The notes beneath the pieces are model-generated. The model had not been told where the DNA came from, did no database searches, and worked only from the letters and a program-made list of their open reading frames with translations. This document shows positions 52,685-60,886 of a stretch of 64,000 nt of DNA, piece after piece (positions within the stretch are counted from its first letter, which is position 1; each line of letters begins with the position of its first letter). The stretch is from the NCBI GenBank assembly GCA_964522015.1, contig CAZFST010000022.1, forward strand, positions 1 through 64,000, in the 5' to 3' direction. Origin of the DNA: QQWI01 sp964522015 (GTDB lineage Bacteria; Bacillota; Clostridia; Peptostreptococcales; Acidaminobacteraceae). The translations under genes and the position numbers were made by a program.

Positions 52685-54121
52685 ATGAACAGTAAAAATA
52701 AGTTGTCTCTTGTTGTCATTTCGTTACTGAGTACAGCGATACTTCTGAGTAGTTGTTCCAGTGAGCTCTCACCAAAGAATGTAGCAGTTAATAGTCCAGC
52801 GACAACCATGACGGTTGGCGAAGCGTCAACTGAAATTTCAAATGGAAATGCTCAGAATTTTGACGAAGACTGTTTTACGTTAGCACAGCTCCAAGAGGAT
52901 TTTGATGAAATAAAAAAAACAATGGGATATTTACATCCTAAATTATATACTGACGAAAAAGAAATGGAAGCGCTCTTTGTCAGTCAATATGGCCAACTTA
53001 AAAATGGCATGACGGCGATTGATTTTTACCGTATTGTAGCGCCTATTATTTCGGCCTCACGATGTGGGCATACTAATATTGGACTTAGCGAACCAGACTT
53101 TACGACCTTTATGGACTCAGCGAAGTTGCTACCCTTTAGTCTCTACTGGCAAAATAATAAGGCTCTTGTTAATGCAAATGCCTTGTTGCCACAAATGCCT
53201 ATTGGCTCCCAAGTCTTAAGTATCAATGGGGTTAAGGTTGAAGAAGTTATTGCGGGTTTATTGCAAAATATGTCTTCCGATGGTGAAAATCAGACACAAA
53301 AAATCAGAGGGATAAACGACGGTTTTCGGTATCACTATGCAATGGATAGGCCGACCCCTAGTGAAATTAGCATTGAATTTATTGAACCAGATCAGGGTGT
53401 TAAAAACTCGTTGGTGATTCAGACTGTTTCCAAGTCTGACCTTGAAGCTGCTGGAGATTCTGTTTGGGGTCTTATGAGTCAGTTATCTTGGGAGAATAGC
53501 AGTTCGTTTGAGAAAGACTATGCGTTATTGCGAATGGGGAGTTTTTATCCATCGGGGGGGCAAAGCGTTGATTCGTACAACGACTTTATCGATGATTTCT
53601 TTGCGAAAGTGAAGACGGATTCCGTACAAACCATTGTGATTGATGTAAGAGACAATGGCGGTGGTGACCCCAATGTGGCTGCTCATCTATTGTCCTACTT
53701 AGAAAAAAAGGAAGTGCCTTATTTTGATGCGGAATCGGGCTCATATTACCCGCACCTTGTAAAGCCTGTGCCTTTTGCTGAAAATCGATTTACGGGTAAA
53801 ATCTATGTTCTGATTAATGGAAACTGTTTTTCTACCACAGGGCACTTTTTGGCACTGTTAAAATATCACGACATCGGAATCATGATTGGAGAAGAATCTG
53901 GTGCTTCATTTGCCTGTACTGATGCTTCGAGTACGGCAAGTCTAACCCATACAAATCTGGAGTTTAAATCATCAAGACGTATTTTTAAAGTGGCTGTTGA
54001 GGGATTAACCCCAGGACGGGGCATATTTCCGGATTATCCCGTGGCTGCAACCCTAGATGAGATATTGGCTAAGAAAGACATAGAAATGACTAAAGTACTA
54101 GAATTAATGAGACAAGAATAG
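52685..54121 (+). CDS. S41-family (C-terminal processing type) peptidase lipoprotein
   Basis: This 478-residue protein starts with a lipoprotein signal (lipobox LSSC, Cys24). A helical part (CFTLAQLQEDFDEIKKTMGYLHPKL) precedes a PDZ-like stretch (PIGSQVLSINGVKVEEVIAGLL). The S41 core follows: VIDVRDNGGGDPNVAAHLLSYL, then NGNCFSTTGHFLALLKYHDIGIMIGEESG, where the Ser of FSTTG is the expected nucleophile. LTPGRGIFPDYPV ends the core. It acts outside the membrane. The ATG at 52685 has GGAGG 7 bases upstream. It is followed by the regulator gene after 19 bases. Confidence 0.88.
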   Translation: MNSKNKLSLVVISLLSTAILLSSCSSELSPKNVAVNSPATTMTVGEASTEISNGNAQNFDEDCFTLAQLQEDFDEIKKTMGYLHPKLYTDEKEMEALFVSQYGQLKNGMTAIDFYRIVAPIISASRCGHTNIGLSEPDFTTFMDSAKLLPFSLYWQNNKALVNANALLPQMPIGSQVLSINGVKVEEVIAGLLQNMSSDGENQTQKIRGINDGFRYHYAMDRPTPSEISIEFIEPDQGVKNSLVIQTVSKSDLEAAGDSVWGLMSQLSWENSSSFEKDYALLRMGSFYPSGGQSVDSYNDFIDDFFAKVKTDSVQTIVIDVRDNGGGDPNVAAHLLSYLEKKEVPYFDAESGSYYPHLVKPVPFAENRFTGKIYVLINGNCFSTTGHFLALLKYHDIGIMIGEESGASFACTDASSTASLTHTNLEFKSSRRIFKVAVEGLTPGRGIFPDYPVAATLDEILAKKDIEMTKVLELMRQE

Positions 54122-54140
54122 AAAATTTGGAGGCAATCAA

Positions 54141-55052
54141 ATGGAGTTAAAACTAATTTCAGATTCTGAGTGGGAGATTATGCGAATCATTTGGGCGAAA
54201 GCGCCAGTCACTTCGACTTCCATAATTAGCGACTTGGAAGCAACAACTGGTTGGATGCCAACAACGGTCAAGACATTTCTATCTCGGCTTGTCAAAAAAG
54301 AAATCATCAAGTTTGAGAAAATCGGTAGGAGTTTTTATTATTCTTCTCTAGTTTCTGAAGAAAAATGCGTTCGAGATGAGTTGCAGGCTGTCATTGAAAA
54401 AGTTTATGGCGGAACGATTTATCGACAAACTCAGCATTTTGTACTAAAAGGAAATCCGGATCTTGACTACATCAAGGGAATCGCAGAAGCTCTGGAGAAC
54501 AGTTACAGTAGAATTACCACAGACCTTGAAGCTAGCCTTGACCAGTCGATTGAGGTTTATGTCCATACCTCACAGAAAAGGCTGCACTCAGCTCTTGGAC
54601 TATTGGATGGGCCTAAATGGCTTCGTGCTGGTCACATATGGGGACTCTTGCATTTAGCGCCAAAGGCATGTTTTGATGATATTTCAGCTGAGCAAGTAGC
54701 AGTGCATACCTTCTTATTACTCTTGATTCAAAAGATTAATCCAGCAGTGCCCTATTGGTTACAACAGGCTGTAGCCACCTATTATGCAGGGTGGATGACA
54801 AAAGAAAAAATCGATGCTCTCAATTTTGATTTTCAAGATTTTCCAGCGCTATCCAAGACCCATGGGATGCTTTCTTCGTATAGTTCATTTAAAGAAATCC
54901 ATGGTTACGAATGGGGATACACAGTGATAGATTATATCATAAACCATTATGGCGTAAAGCGGCTGGCTGAATTCTTGCGCAAGCCTTATGATTTTGTGGG
55001 TGTATTTGGTGTCACTGAAGAGCAATTTTGGGAAGGATGGCGGACTAGATGA
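54141..55052 (+). CDS. BlaI-type repressor fused to an inactive peptidase-MA-like domain
   Basis: This is a 303-residue fusion. Residues 1-80 are a BlaI/MecI winged helix (ISDSEWEIMRIIWAK, MPTTVKTFLSRLVKKEII). Residues about 105-300 resemble the peptidase-MA-like gluzincin fold (VYVHTSQKRLHSALGLLDGPKW, PYWLQQAVATYYAGWM, GYTVIDYIINHYGVKRLAEFL). The zinc motif is lost: where HExxH is expected near residue 189 the text is VHTFLLLL, and the usual Glu in the WL-x-EG motif is Gln. BlaI normally is released by a membrane sensor protease, but no BlaR1-like gene is present. The extra domain may sense a peptide directly. It likely represses its own operon at 52627-52669. Confidence 0.8.
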   Translation: MELKLISDSEWEIMRIIWAKAPVTSTSIISDLEATTGWMPTTVKTFLSRLVKKEIIKFEKIGRSFYYSSLVSEEKCVRDELQAVIEKVYGGTIYRQTQHFVLKGNPDLDYIKGIAEALENSYSRITTDLEASLDQSIEVYVHTSQKRLHSALGLLDGPKWLRAGHIWGLLHLAPKACFDDISAEQVAVHTFLLLLIQKINPAVPYWLQQAVATYYAGWMTKEKIDALNFDFQDFPALSKTHGMLSSYSSFKEIHGYEWGYTVIDYIINHYGVKRLAEFLRKPYDFVGVFGVTEEQFWEGWRTR

Positions 55053-55117
55053 AACTGCAGATGGTTCTGGCGTTAAGCAAGTAACCAAGTATTATCAGTG
55101 AAATGCAATATAAGTAC

Positions 55118-55169
55118 TTGACAGGTAAACGCATGTTAACTAGAATGAAGTTAACGAGTGTTTACCTGT
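55118..55169 (+). promoter_or_regulatory. Strong promoter with operator arms around the -10
   Basis: TTGACA (55118-55123) and TAGAAT (55141-55146) are 17 bases apart. Arms at 55121-55141 and 55149-55169 are reverse complements at 18 of 21 positions (ACAGGTAAAC and GTTTACCTGT at the ends). The site precedes the TetR gene and probably is its own operator. Confidence 0.85.
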
Positions 55170-55222
55170 TATTTTTAAGGGTCAACTATTGCGACTAACT
55201 TGGTAGAATGGAGAGGTGTTAA

Positions 55223-55816
55223 ATGATTCATGAAACAACCCGAGATCGAATCATGAATACGGCTTTGATGCTTTTTTCTCAGAAGGGTTATCATGCAGTA
55301 TCTGTGCGTATGTTGGCTAAAGCAGTGGGATTTAGTGAGGCAGCCCTCTATAAACACTTTGAGAGCAAGCGCGCACTTTTTGATGCCTTAGTAGCCAGGC
55401 AAAAAATGTGGACGGAGCAGGCCATGGACGCAGCTGAATCCAAGCCCTATGAAGAGTTGAGCGCTATGGGATTTTGCCAGGTGGGGAAGCGGTTTTTTAC
55501 TGATTTTTTAATGCGCGATGAGGTGATGTGCTTTTGGAAAATGGTAATTTTAGAGCAGTATGATGATGCTGAAATGGCTGCAATTTATCAAAAAGAATTG
55601 GTGACACAACCCAAAGTTTATCAAGCAGCGATTTTTGAGCATCTCATGGCTATGGGGGCGTTGGCCAAGCATGACCCAAAGCAATTGGCCCGTCAATTTT
55701 TTAGCCCGGCCCTCATGATTTATTTTGAGCATCTGGGTCAATATCTTACCAAGGACGAAGCCCTTATTGAGTTAGAGGCGCATTTTTTACATTTTAGAGG
55801 TGTTTATGGACGGTAA
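55223..55816 (+). CDS. TetR-family transcriptional regulator
   Basis: This 197-residue protein has a TetR helix-turn-helix (residues 6-50: IMNTALMLFSQKGYHAVSVR, FSEAALYKHFESKRALFDAL) and a helical ligand-binding part. It is transcribed from the operator-bearing promoter at 55118 and overlaps the flavin-reductase gene by 11 bases. The pair looks like a sensor with its enzyme, for example against a quinone or nitro compound. Confidence 0.9.
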   Translation: MIHETTRDRIMNTALMLFSQKGYHAVSVRMLAKAVGFSEAALYKHFESKRALFDALVARQKMWTEQAMDAAESKPYEELSAMGFCQVGKRFFTDFLMRDEVMCFWKMVILEQYDDAEMAAIYQKELVTQPKVYQAAIFEHLMAMGALAKHDPKQLARQFFSPALMIYFEHLGQYLTKDEALIELEAHFLHFRGVYGR

Positions 55817-56600
55817 TGGTGGGGTTTTTAGGGTTGTTGTGATTTATGGGAGCCCGAGGAAGGGCTTATCTTATGCAGGAGCAGCTTTAGCACTTGAAGC
55901 TGTAAAGAGAGAACTTAACAGACCAAATAAAGTAGCAGTTGAAGTGGTGGAAATCGATTTGCAATCTCAAAAACTTCAACACTGCTTAGGGTGCATGCAG
56001 TGTTTTGAAGTAGGTGAAGACAGGTGCCCCCATGCTTTAATCATTCAGCCAATTGCAGCAGCTATCAAAGCCGCCGATTTATTAATCATGACATCGCCAG
56101 TCTATGCACTGAATGTATCCGGTGTCTTAAAAAACACCCTTGACCATTTAGCGTTTTTTTACCATAGACCCTTTGCCTTTAATAAGCGTGCATTGGTGAT
56201 TAGTGCTACTGCGGGAGGTGCAGCGAGATCTACAACTAAGTATATGCGAGATACACTTAAGCATTGGGGGTTTAATATTGTGGGGTCAATTGCCCTTGTT
56301 GGTATGGGCAAAGTTGAAGTGACTGCTGCCCATAAAATAACAATTAACAAAGCTGTCGCTAGACTAAATCTTACAAAAGGCAATCAGTGGATGCGTCAAC
56401 CCACCCTAAAGCGCCTCTTCTTTTTCAATCTGTGGCGAGCGTTAAACACCTTAGATACTGCCTTAAAGACTGATGCAAAGCATTGGCGTGAACAGGGTTT
56501 GACTGATTTAGCCTACGGACCCATGTCTCACAAGAAAATCAGTGTACCACGGCAGTTGATTGGGAATTTATTTTACAAGTTGTTTAAGAGGCTATTCTAG
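55806..56600 (+). CDS. Flavodoxin-fold NAD(P)H-dependent oxidoreductase
   Basis: This 264-residue protein has a flavodoxin fold. The FMN loop GSPRKGLSYAGA is at the N-terminus. A CLGCMQCFEVGEDRCPH Cys stretch follows near 62, typical of the iron-sulfur-flavoprotein-related group. TSPVYALNVSGVLKNTLDHLAFF and SATAGGAARSTTKYMRDTL complete the FMN site. About 90 C-terminal residues are extra, helical and basic. It reduces small electron acceptors or quinones. The ATG at 55806 has AGAGGTG upstream, inside the end of the TetR gene. Confidence 0.85.
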   Translation: MDGNGGVFRVVVIYGSPRKGLSYAGAALALEAVKRELNRPNKVAVEVVEIDLQSQKLQHCLGCMQCFEVGEDRCPHALIIQPIAAAIKAADLLIMTSPVYALNVSGVLKNTLDHLAFFYHRPFAFNKRALVISATAGGAARSTTKYMRDTLKHWGFNIVGSIALVGMGKVEVTAAHKITINKAVARLNLTKGNQWMRQPTLKRLFFFNLWRALNTLDTALKTDAKHWREQGLTDLAYGPMSHKKISVPRQLIGNLFYKLFKRLF

Positions 56601-56636
56601 GGTGTTGGGTCGTGATGATCTTGTCCATTGCGAGAA

Positions 56637-56666
56637 AATTAAAAAACGCCATTCATAAGAATGGCG
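56637..56666 (-). terminator. Terminator of the leftward membrane-protein gene
   Basis: CGCCATTC (56647-56654) pairs with GAATGGCG (56659-56666) around ATAA. On the minus strand it is followed by a run of six T, so it ends the gene that stops at 56698. Confidence 0.85.
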
Positions 56667-56697
56667 TCAGTCAGAAGATGTATTCAGAATCGCCCCT

Positions 56698-57510
56698 TTA
56701 AGAGGCGATTCTTTTGCTGTCAAAGCCGAATAAAATTTTGATAACCAAAGCAAATACGATAAGTACCACTATTGGAATGACGCAAGAGATAATAATTAGC
56801 GTAGCAATAGCGTCCAGAAAAGAGGCAAGTGTATCTTCACCCTTCGTGACCATTGCAGAGATGTCTGAACCAATTTTAGAAGTAACACTTGATAAATAGG
56901 ATTCGATTTTTTCCATCCAGTTCTTATCTTCTTCAGCAAAATCTTTTTTCTTTTCTTCAATGTCCTCTTTATTTTGGTTTGCGATTTCAATAGTCTTTTC
57001 AATGGAATTTTGATAAGATTCATATACTAAGTCACTCACCTTGATGCAGACTGGAATAGTTGCAAATAGAATGAGTCCAAATAATGCGAGTTTGATGGCA
57101 AGATTTCTTAAGACAATATTTTTTGCGAATAAATATAAAATTCCCAAAAGACAAGCAATAGGAATGATGAAGGTAAATGTCAAATAGCCAACGACGGAGA
57201 TTAAAATCTTTTCTAATAAAATGGCACCCAATATGACGAGAAAATAGGAGGTTAAATCTGCAATTTCATTTGCTATGGGTGTTGCCACGTCGCCGGGTAG
57301 CAGTGATAGAGCAGTTGATGATGCAGCAGCTGTTGCAGCAAGTCTCATGACAGTAACCTTTTTATCATCTAATGAGTTGATTGTGGCTGCATTAAAATCC
57401 GGTGCTGTTACAAACTTTGAAACAACAAAAATGGAAAACAAAGCGATACTTATTAAAATGATCAGTATGATAGTCCGTTTAGAATTTATTGCTTTCGAGT
57501 CTTGTATCAT
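56698..57510 (-). CDS. Multi-span membrane protein, unknown
   Basis: This is a 270-residue protein with about five hydrophobic segments: near residues 13-32, 88-110, 112-130, 138-158 and 235-262. Between the last two lies a charged coiled-coil-like part (EIANQNKEDIEEKKKDFAEEDKN) that would be outside or in the cytoplasm depending on topology. It has no motif I recognise. It is a single gene with its own terminator. Confidence 0.7.
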   Translation of the reverse strand: MIQDSKAINSKRTIILIILISIALFSIFVVSKFVTAPDFNAATINSLDDKKVTVMRLAATAAASSTALSLLPGDVATPIANEIADLTSYFLVILGAILLEKILISVVGYLTFTFIIPIACLLGILYLFAKNIVLRNLAIKLALFGLILFATIPVCIKVSDLVYESYQNSIEKTIEIANQNKEDIEEKKKDFAEEDKNWMEKIESYLSSVTSKIGSDISAMVTKGEDTLASFLDAIATLIIISCVIPIVVLIVFALVIKILFGFDSKRIAS

Positions 57511-57645
57511 GATTTTTTCTCTCCTTTGTAAAGCCTATAACAGCCGTACGATCAACTCGGGTCCGCTGTTATCATCATTATACATGATTATAATCATCAC
57601 AGCCACCGTACCTTATGCCAAGTGAGATTTTGGAGGGAGAATAAA

Positions 57646-58077
57646 ATGCTAGATTCCGTGAAAGAGATGCTCAAAGAGAATACCCTGTGTGTTTTATGTA
57701 CGGCAGGTGGCGGTCTGCCATATTGCTCATTGATGACTTATGTTATGAGCGATGATTTGAAAACGGTTTATATGGTTACTGTCCAAAAATCCAAAAAATA
57801 TAGAAATCTACTGGAAAATTCATCGGTGAGTTTGTTGGTTGATAATCGCCAAAGGATTGATTTGACATCTGATGAAACGGTGGCTTCTGTAACGTTTGGA
57901 GGGGTTCATAGGCAGTTGGATCCCTTAGAAATACAAGGTGTTCGCACCCAATTTGCCCTTAGGCATGCAGAATTAAAAGAAATCTTGAATCATCCAGATG
58001 CTGTTATTTTGGGTGTTGCGCTTAAGTCCTTTTTACTGCTCAGTGGTCCTGTGGATTCTGTGCAAGGGGACTTGTAA
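57646..58077 (+). CDS. Pyridoxamine-5'-phosphate-oxidase-like flavin protein
   Basis: This 143-residue protein is a split-barrel flavin-binding protein (NTLCVLCTAGGGLPYCSLMTYV, TVYMVTVQKSKKYRNLLENSSVSLLVDNR). Such proteins bind FMN, F420 or haem and reduce varied substrates; no specific role is indicated. The ATG at 57646 has GGAGGGAG upstream. Confidence 0.82.
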   Translation: MLDSVKEMLKENTLCVLCTAGGGLPYCSLMTYVMSDDLKTVYMVTVQKSKKYRNLLENSSVSLLVDNRQRIDLTSDETVASVTFGGVHRQLDPLEIQGVRTQFALRHAELKEILNHPDAVILGVALKSFLLLSGPVDSVQGDL

Positions 58078-58113
58078 CCCTCATATCATGGGAAGCTGAA
58101 GGGTTTCTCTTAT

Positions 58114-58141
58114 GTCAGGCATATTATAATTTAGGCCTGAC
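58114..58141. repeat. REP-like hairpin element (GTCAGGC...GCCTGAC)
   Basis: GTCAGGC (58114-58120) pairs with GCCTGAC (58135-58141). Similar hairpins with a similar right flank (roughly CCTGACC then AGTTACTTGATCA) lie at 212-239, 2999-3026 and 4791-4818. Here it lies between a rightward gene and the convergent serpin gene. Confidence 0.5.
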
Positions 58142-58150
58142 CGTAGACAC

Positions 58151-59443
58151 TTAATTATGAGATGGTCTAACCACAACACCCATGAACAAAATGGCCCCTG
58201 TGATATCGTCTTCAATAATATATAAAAAAGGCTTGTTGCAATTGAATTCGATGGGCACATCTTCTGAGATAGGGGCGCTTGTCTCTCCCATCTGGACCAC
58301 TGTGGCAGCAGCGGCTTCCGTGCCTTTTTCGTCATTGATGATTTTACAATTTTGAAAAATGTCGCTGACATAGACGTTTTGCCCCTGAATTTCGACCATG
58401 GCTGAAAAATCAGCAGTGCTAGGATCAAATGACTGATCCATGCCAGCGATTTTAAGGGATTCAGACAAACTATTTTTGACGTCGTACTCAAACTTTGGCA
58501 TTGAGACCACAAGCTCTGAATTGATGGGGGCAGTGGCATTTAGCCAAGAGTCTAGGGTTTCGTAGGTGGTTTCACTTAGAAGCTGACCAATAGCCTCTTT
58601 TGGGAGGATCACTTTCATGGTCATGCCACCGTGGTAAGGGAAGGCTGCCACTTGGGCTGTATCGCTTTCAAAATATTGGAAATGGCTAGTTTGGTGCATG
58701 GTTGGGACTTGGAGTGAGCTGCCATCAAGTAAGTTAAAGGCATCATTGTAAGTGGCTTCTAGGGTGTATGATTTTAGCCAGGAACCTTTAAAATATACCG
58801 TGTTCATCAGGTAGGCCACGGTTTGGTTAGAAATCTCCTTAATTGTTTTTTTGAGTAAGCCATTTGTTTGATCTTCAACCCACAGGTTGATTTGGTCCAC
58901 GGTTTTAGGGTCTTCAAAATCAGACTGGTAGACCTGTCCCTTGTAGAACTCAACCAGATTGTCTACAAAATCTTGCTTTGCCATAAGTGGCTCCCTAAGC
59001 CAAAAGCTATTGCCGATCAAGACGGTAAGTGATTGTTCATCAGTGGGGTCTCCAGGGCTAATTAATTTTGATAATAACCCCTTGTAACGCTGATTGAGTC
59101 CATCTTTTGTAGGCTCACCCATGACTTTTAGGATACTGTCTTGCGTTTCGCCCTTTGCACCATTTTGAAGCATTGCCAGCGCAAAGGAGAGGCTGACCGG
59201 TGAAATAAGAACATTGTCTTCTTTTATAAATGACTTCAGTAGCAAGTAGCCAAGTTGATTGGACCCTGCGATGGATTGATTGAGTTCTGGTGTCATGGTA
59301 GTGATGGGCTTTGGCGTAAATGTTGCAACGCTCTTTTGTATTCCTTTTGAGACAGAGGCCGAGAATGGGTTACACCCAACAGTCAAAGTTACAATTAATA
59401 GACATACAAGGCTTATTTGTAAAATTCTCTTGTTGCTTTTCAT
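58151..59443 (-). CDS. Serpin-family serine/cysteine protease inhibitor, lipoprotein
   Basis: This 430-residue protein is a serpin with a lipoprotein signal (lipobox TVGC, Cys24). The serpin core is complete (ENVLISPVSLSFALAMLQNGAKG-like start, VYFKGSWLKSY, MPKFEYDVKNSLSESLKIAGM). The reactive loop hinge GTEAAAATVV (about residues 374-383) has the small residues needed for loop insertion, so it should be inhibitory. The C-terminal KPFLYIIEDDITGAILFMG is intact. As a surface lipoprotein it would guard the cell against outside proteases. It is transcribed leftward as a single gene with an AGGAGG site. Confidence 0.92.
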   Translation of the reverse strand: MKSNKRILQISLVCLLIVTLTVGCNPFSASVSKGIQKSVATFTPKPITTMTPELNQSIAGSNQLGYLLLKSFIKEDNVLISPVSLSFALAMLQNGAKGETQDSILKVMGEPTKDGLNQRYKGLLSKLISPGDPTDEQSLTVLIGNSFWLREPLMAKQDFVDNLVEFYKGQVYQSDFEDPKTVDQINLWVEDQTNGLLKKTIKEISNQTVAYLMNTVYFKGSWLKSYTLEATYNDAFNLLDGSSLQVPTMHQTSHFQYFESDTAQVAAFPYHGGMTMKVILPKEAIGQLLSETTYETLDSWLNATAPINSELVVSMPKFEYDVKNSLSESLKIAGMDQSFDPSTADFSAMVEIQGQNVYVSDIFQNCKIINDEKGTEAAAATVVQMGETSAPISEDVPIEFNCNKPFLYIIEDDITGAILFMGVVVRPSHN

Positions 59444-59510
59444 GGCAAGACCTCCTTAGTGGATTGAATCCTATCACCTCACTATACTATATAAAGTAAA
59501 AATTGCCAAC

Positions 59511-59592
59511 GCCGCGTAACTCTTAATTGACCTTATCGCCGCGTAACTCTTAATTGACCTTATCGCCGCGTAACTCTTAAATTGACCTTAAC
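59511..59592 (+). repeat. Three tandem 27-base repeats
   Basis: Units start at 59511, 59538 and 59565 with exact 27-base spacing; the third has one inserted A and a changed end. Each unit holds GCCGCGTAACTCTTAA and TTGACC. The last TTGACC serves as the -35 of the promoter at 59582. Confidence 0.92.
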
Positions 59593-59611
59593 CCGTTACC
59601 CATGATATAAT
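59582..59611 (+). promoter_or_regulatory. Promoter of the CGNR-protein gene
   Basis: TTGACC (59582-59587) and TATAAT (59606-59611) are 18 bases apart. The -35 is part of the third tandem repeat. Confidence 0.75.
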
Positions 59612-59662
59612 CCAACTATAGAGAACAACTCAGTGGTACTGTCAGTATTAAGGAGGTAGGTA

Positions 59663-60208
59663 ATGAATTTTACTTGGGCAGCAAAGTTTTTTGATACCTA
59701 CTGGTACATCAGACATAAAAATACAGATCCCTTGGAAGATCCAAAAATGGTTGAATGGATTATCCCTCTGATTATTGGCAAAAAAATAGAAGTCGATCCG
59801 GGAACTTTGACATTGGGTCTTCAAAAGTTTCGTGGTGAAATGATGCCAATCATTGAAAAATTGCAAAATGATGAATTTGACCAAGTGGCGGTTCTTGAAC
59901 TCTTAAAGGGGTATATCAGAGAAGCAAAATGCAGACGTGAAATCATATCTGATGAGAATGGAAAGACTGAAATGTCATTCGTGCCAGATTTAGTAGATGA
60001 GACGTTTATCCTTTCAGAAATGGCTTATATGTGGTATTTGCTGCTGTTTGAAAAAGACCGTAGCCGGATCCGAATTTGTGAATTCCCAGAGTGTAAAGGG
60101 GTTTTTATCGACGAAAGTAAGAATCACTCCAAGCGCCATTGCACTGCTAATTGTGGAAATGTCATGAAGGTCAGAAGACATCGTAGTAAGAAGCAAAGTG
60201 AAGCATAA
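59663..60208 (+). CDS. CGNR zinc-finger protein
   Basis: This 181-residue protein has a helical N-terminal part with no recognised motif. Its C-terminal zinc finger is of the CGNR type: ICEFPECKGVFID, then SKRHCTANCGNVMKVRRHR (about residues 132-173). CGNR fingers bind DNA, and family members act as transcriptional regulators. It has its own promoter with tandem repeats that may be its operator, and its own terminator. AAGGAGG lies upstream of the start. Confidence 0.85.
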   Translation: MNFTWAAKFFDTYWYIRHKNTDPLEDPKMVEWIIPLIIGKKIEVDPGTLTLGLQKFRGEMMPIIEKLQNDEFDQVAVLELLKGYIREAKCRREIISDENGKTEMSFVPDLVDETFILSEMAYMWYLLLFEKDRSRIRICEFPECKGVFIDESKNHSKRHCTANCGNVMKVRRHRSKKQSEA

Positions 60209-60257
60209 AAAAACACTCATGTAGGTCCCATTTTACAGGACCCAATGAGTGTTTTTT
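60208..60257. terminator. Rho-independent terminator
   Basis: AAAAAACACTCAT (60208-60220) pairs with ATGAGTGTTTTTT (60245-60257), with an inner GGTCC/GGACC stem. It follows the CGNR gene stop directly. Confidence 0.88.
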
Positions 60258-60346
60258 CAATTGAGGATTTTCAATTATTTTCTATAATAGCGCTATAATG
60301 GTCAATTCGGACTACCAGTACTCTCCTAAAAAACAATTGCCAATAG

Positions 60347-60374
60347 TTGTTAAATGTGGTACGGTAGTTATACT
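60347..60374 (+). promoter_or_regulatory. Promoter of the NUDIX gene
   Basis: TTGTTA (60347-60352) and TATACT (60369-60374) are 16 bases apart, about 36 bases before the ATG at 60410. Confidence 0.55.
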
Positions 60375-60409
60375 TGTCGGTAAATTTCTAGGAAAACGGA
60401 GGAGAGATT

Positions 60410-60880
60410 ATGGATTTGACATTTAGAACAGAAAAGGGACGGTTTAACTACAGAGTCGGGGCTGTCATTATTGAAGAAGGTAAGGTCCTGATGGTTAAGA
60501 ATGCACTAGCACCCTATTACTACAGTGTTGGGGGCAGAGTAAAAATGGGAGAGTCCTGTGAAGAAGCGGTGCTAAGAGAGGTTGAAGAAGAACTGGGAAT
60601 CAAGGGAACTATTGATAGACCGCTTTTCTTCAATGAGAGCTTCTTTTGCGAAGAAGTGAGCCGTGAGACCTTTCATGAAGTGGCCATCTACTTCTTAATT
60701 AATCTCCCCAAACATCATGGGGTTTTAACCTGTCAATCTTTCACAGAAAATGGCTCAGAGGAAACCCTGCATTGGCTTGAAATCAAAAAATTAAATGAAG
60801 TACAGGCATTTCCCTTGTTTTTTGCACAGGAGTTAATGGATTTACCGCAGACGATGAAATATTTAGTGGAGAGACAATAG
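60410..60880 (+). CDS. NUDIX hydrolase
   Basis: This 156-residue protein has a full Nudix box (G-x5-E-x7-REVEEELG pattern, about residues 42-64: GRVKMGESCEEAVLREVEEE). It hydrolyses a nucleoside diphosphate linked to some group; the substrate cannot be told. GGAGG precedes the ATG, and the CPBP protease gene follows after 6 bases. Confidence 0.9.
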   Translation: MDLTFRTEKGRFNYRVGAVIIEEGKVLMVKNALAPYYYSVGGRVKMGESCEEAVLREVEEELGIKGTIDRPLFFNESFFCEEVSRETFHEVAIYFLINLPKHHGVLTCQSFTENGSEETLHWLEIKKLNEVQAFPLFFAQELMDLPQTMKYLVERQ

Positions 60881-60886
60881 AGTTTA

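Noticed and set aside
59511..59592. Possible CRISPR-like repeat
   Set aside because: The three units are directly tandem with no spacers and no cas genes nearby.
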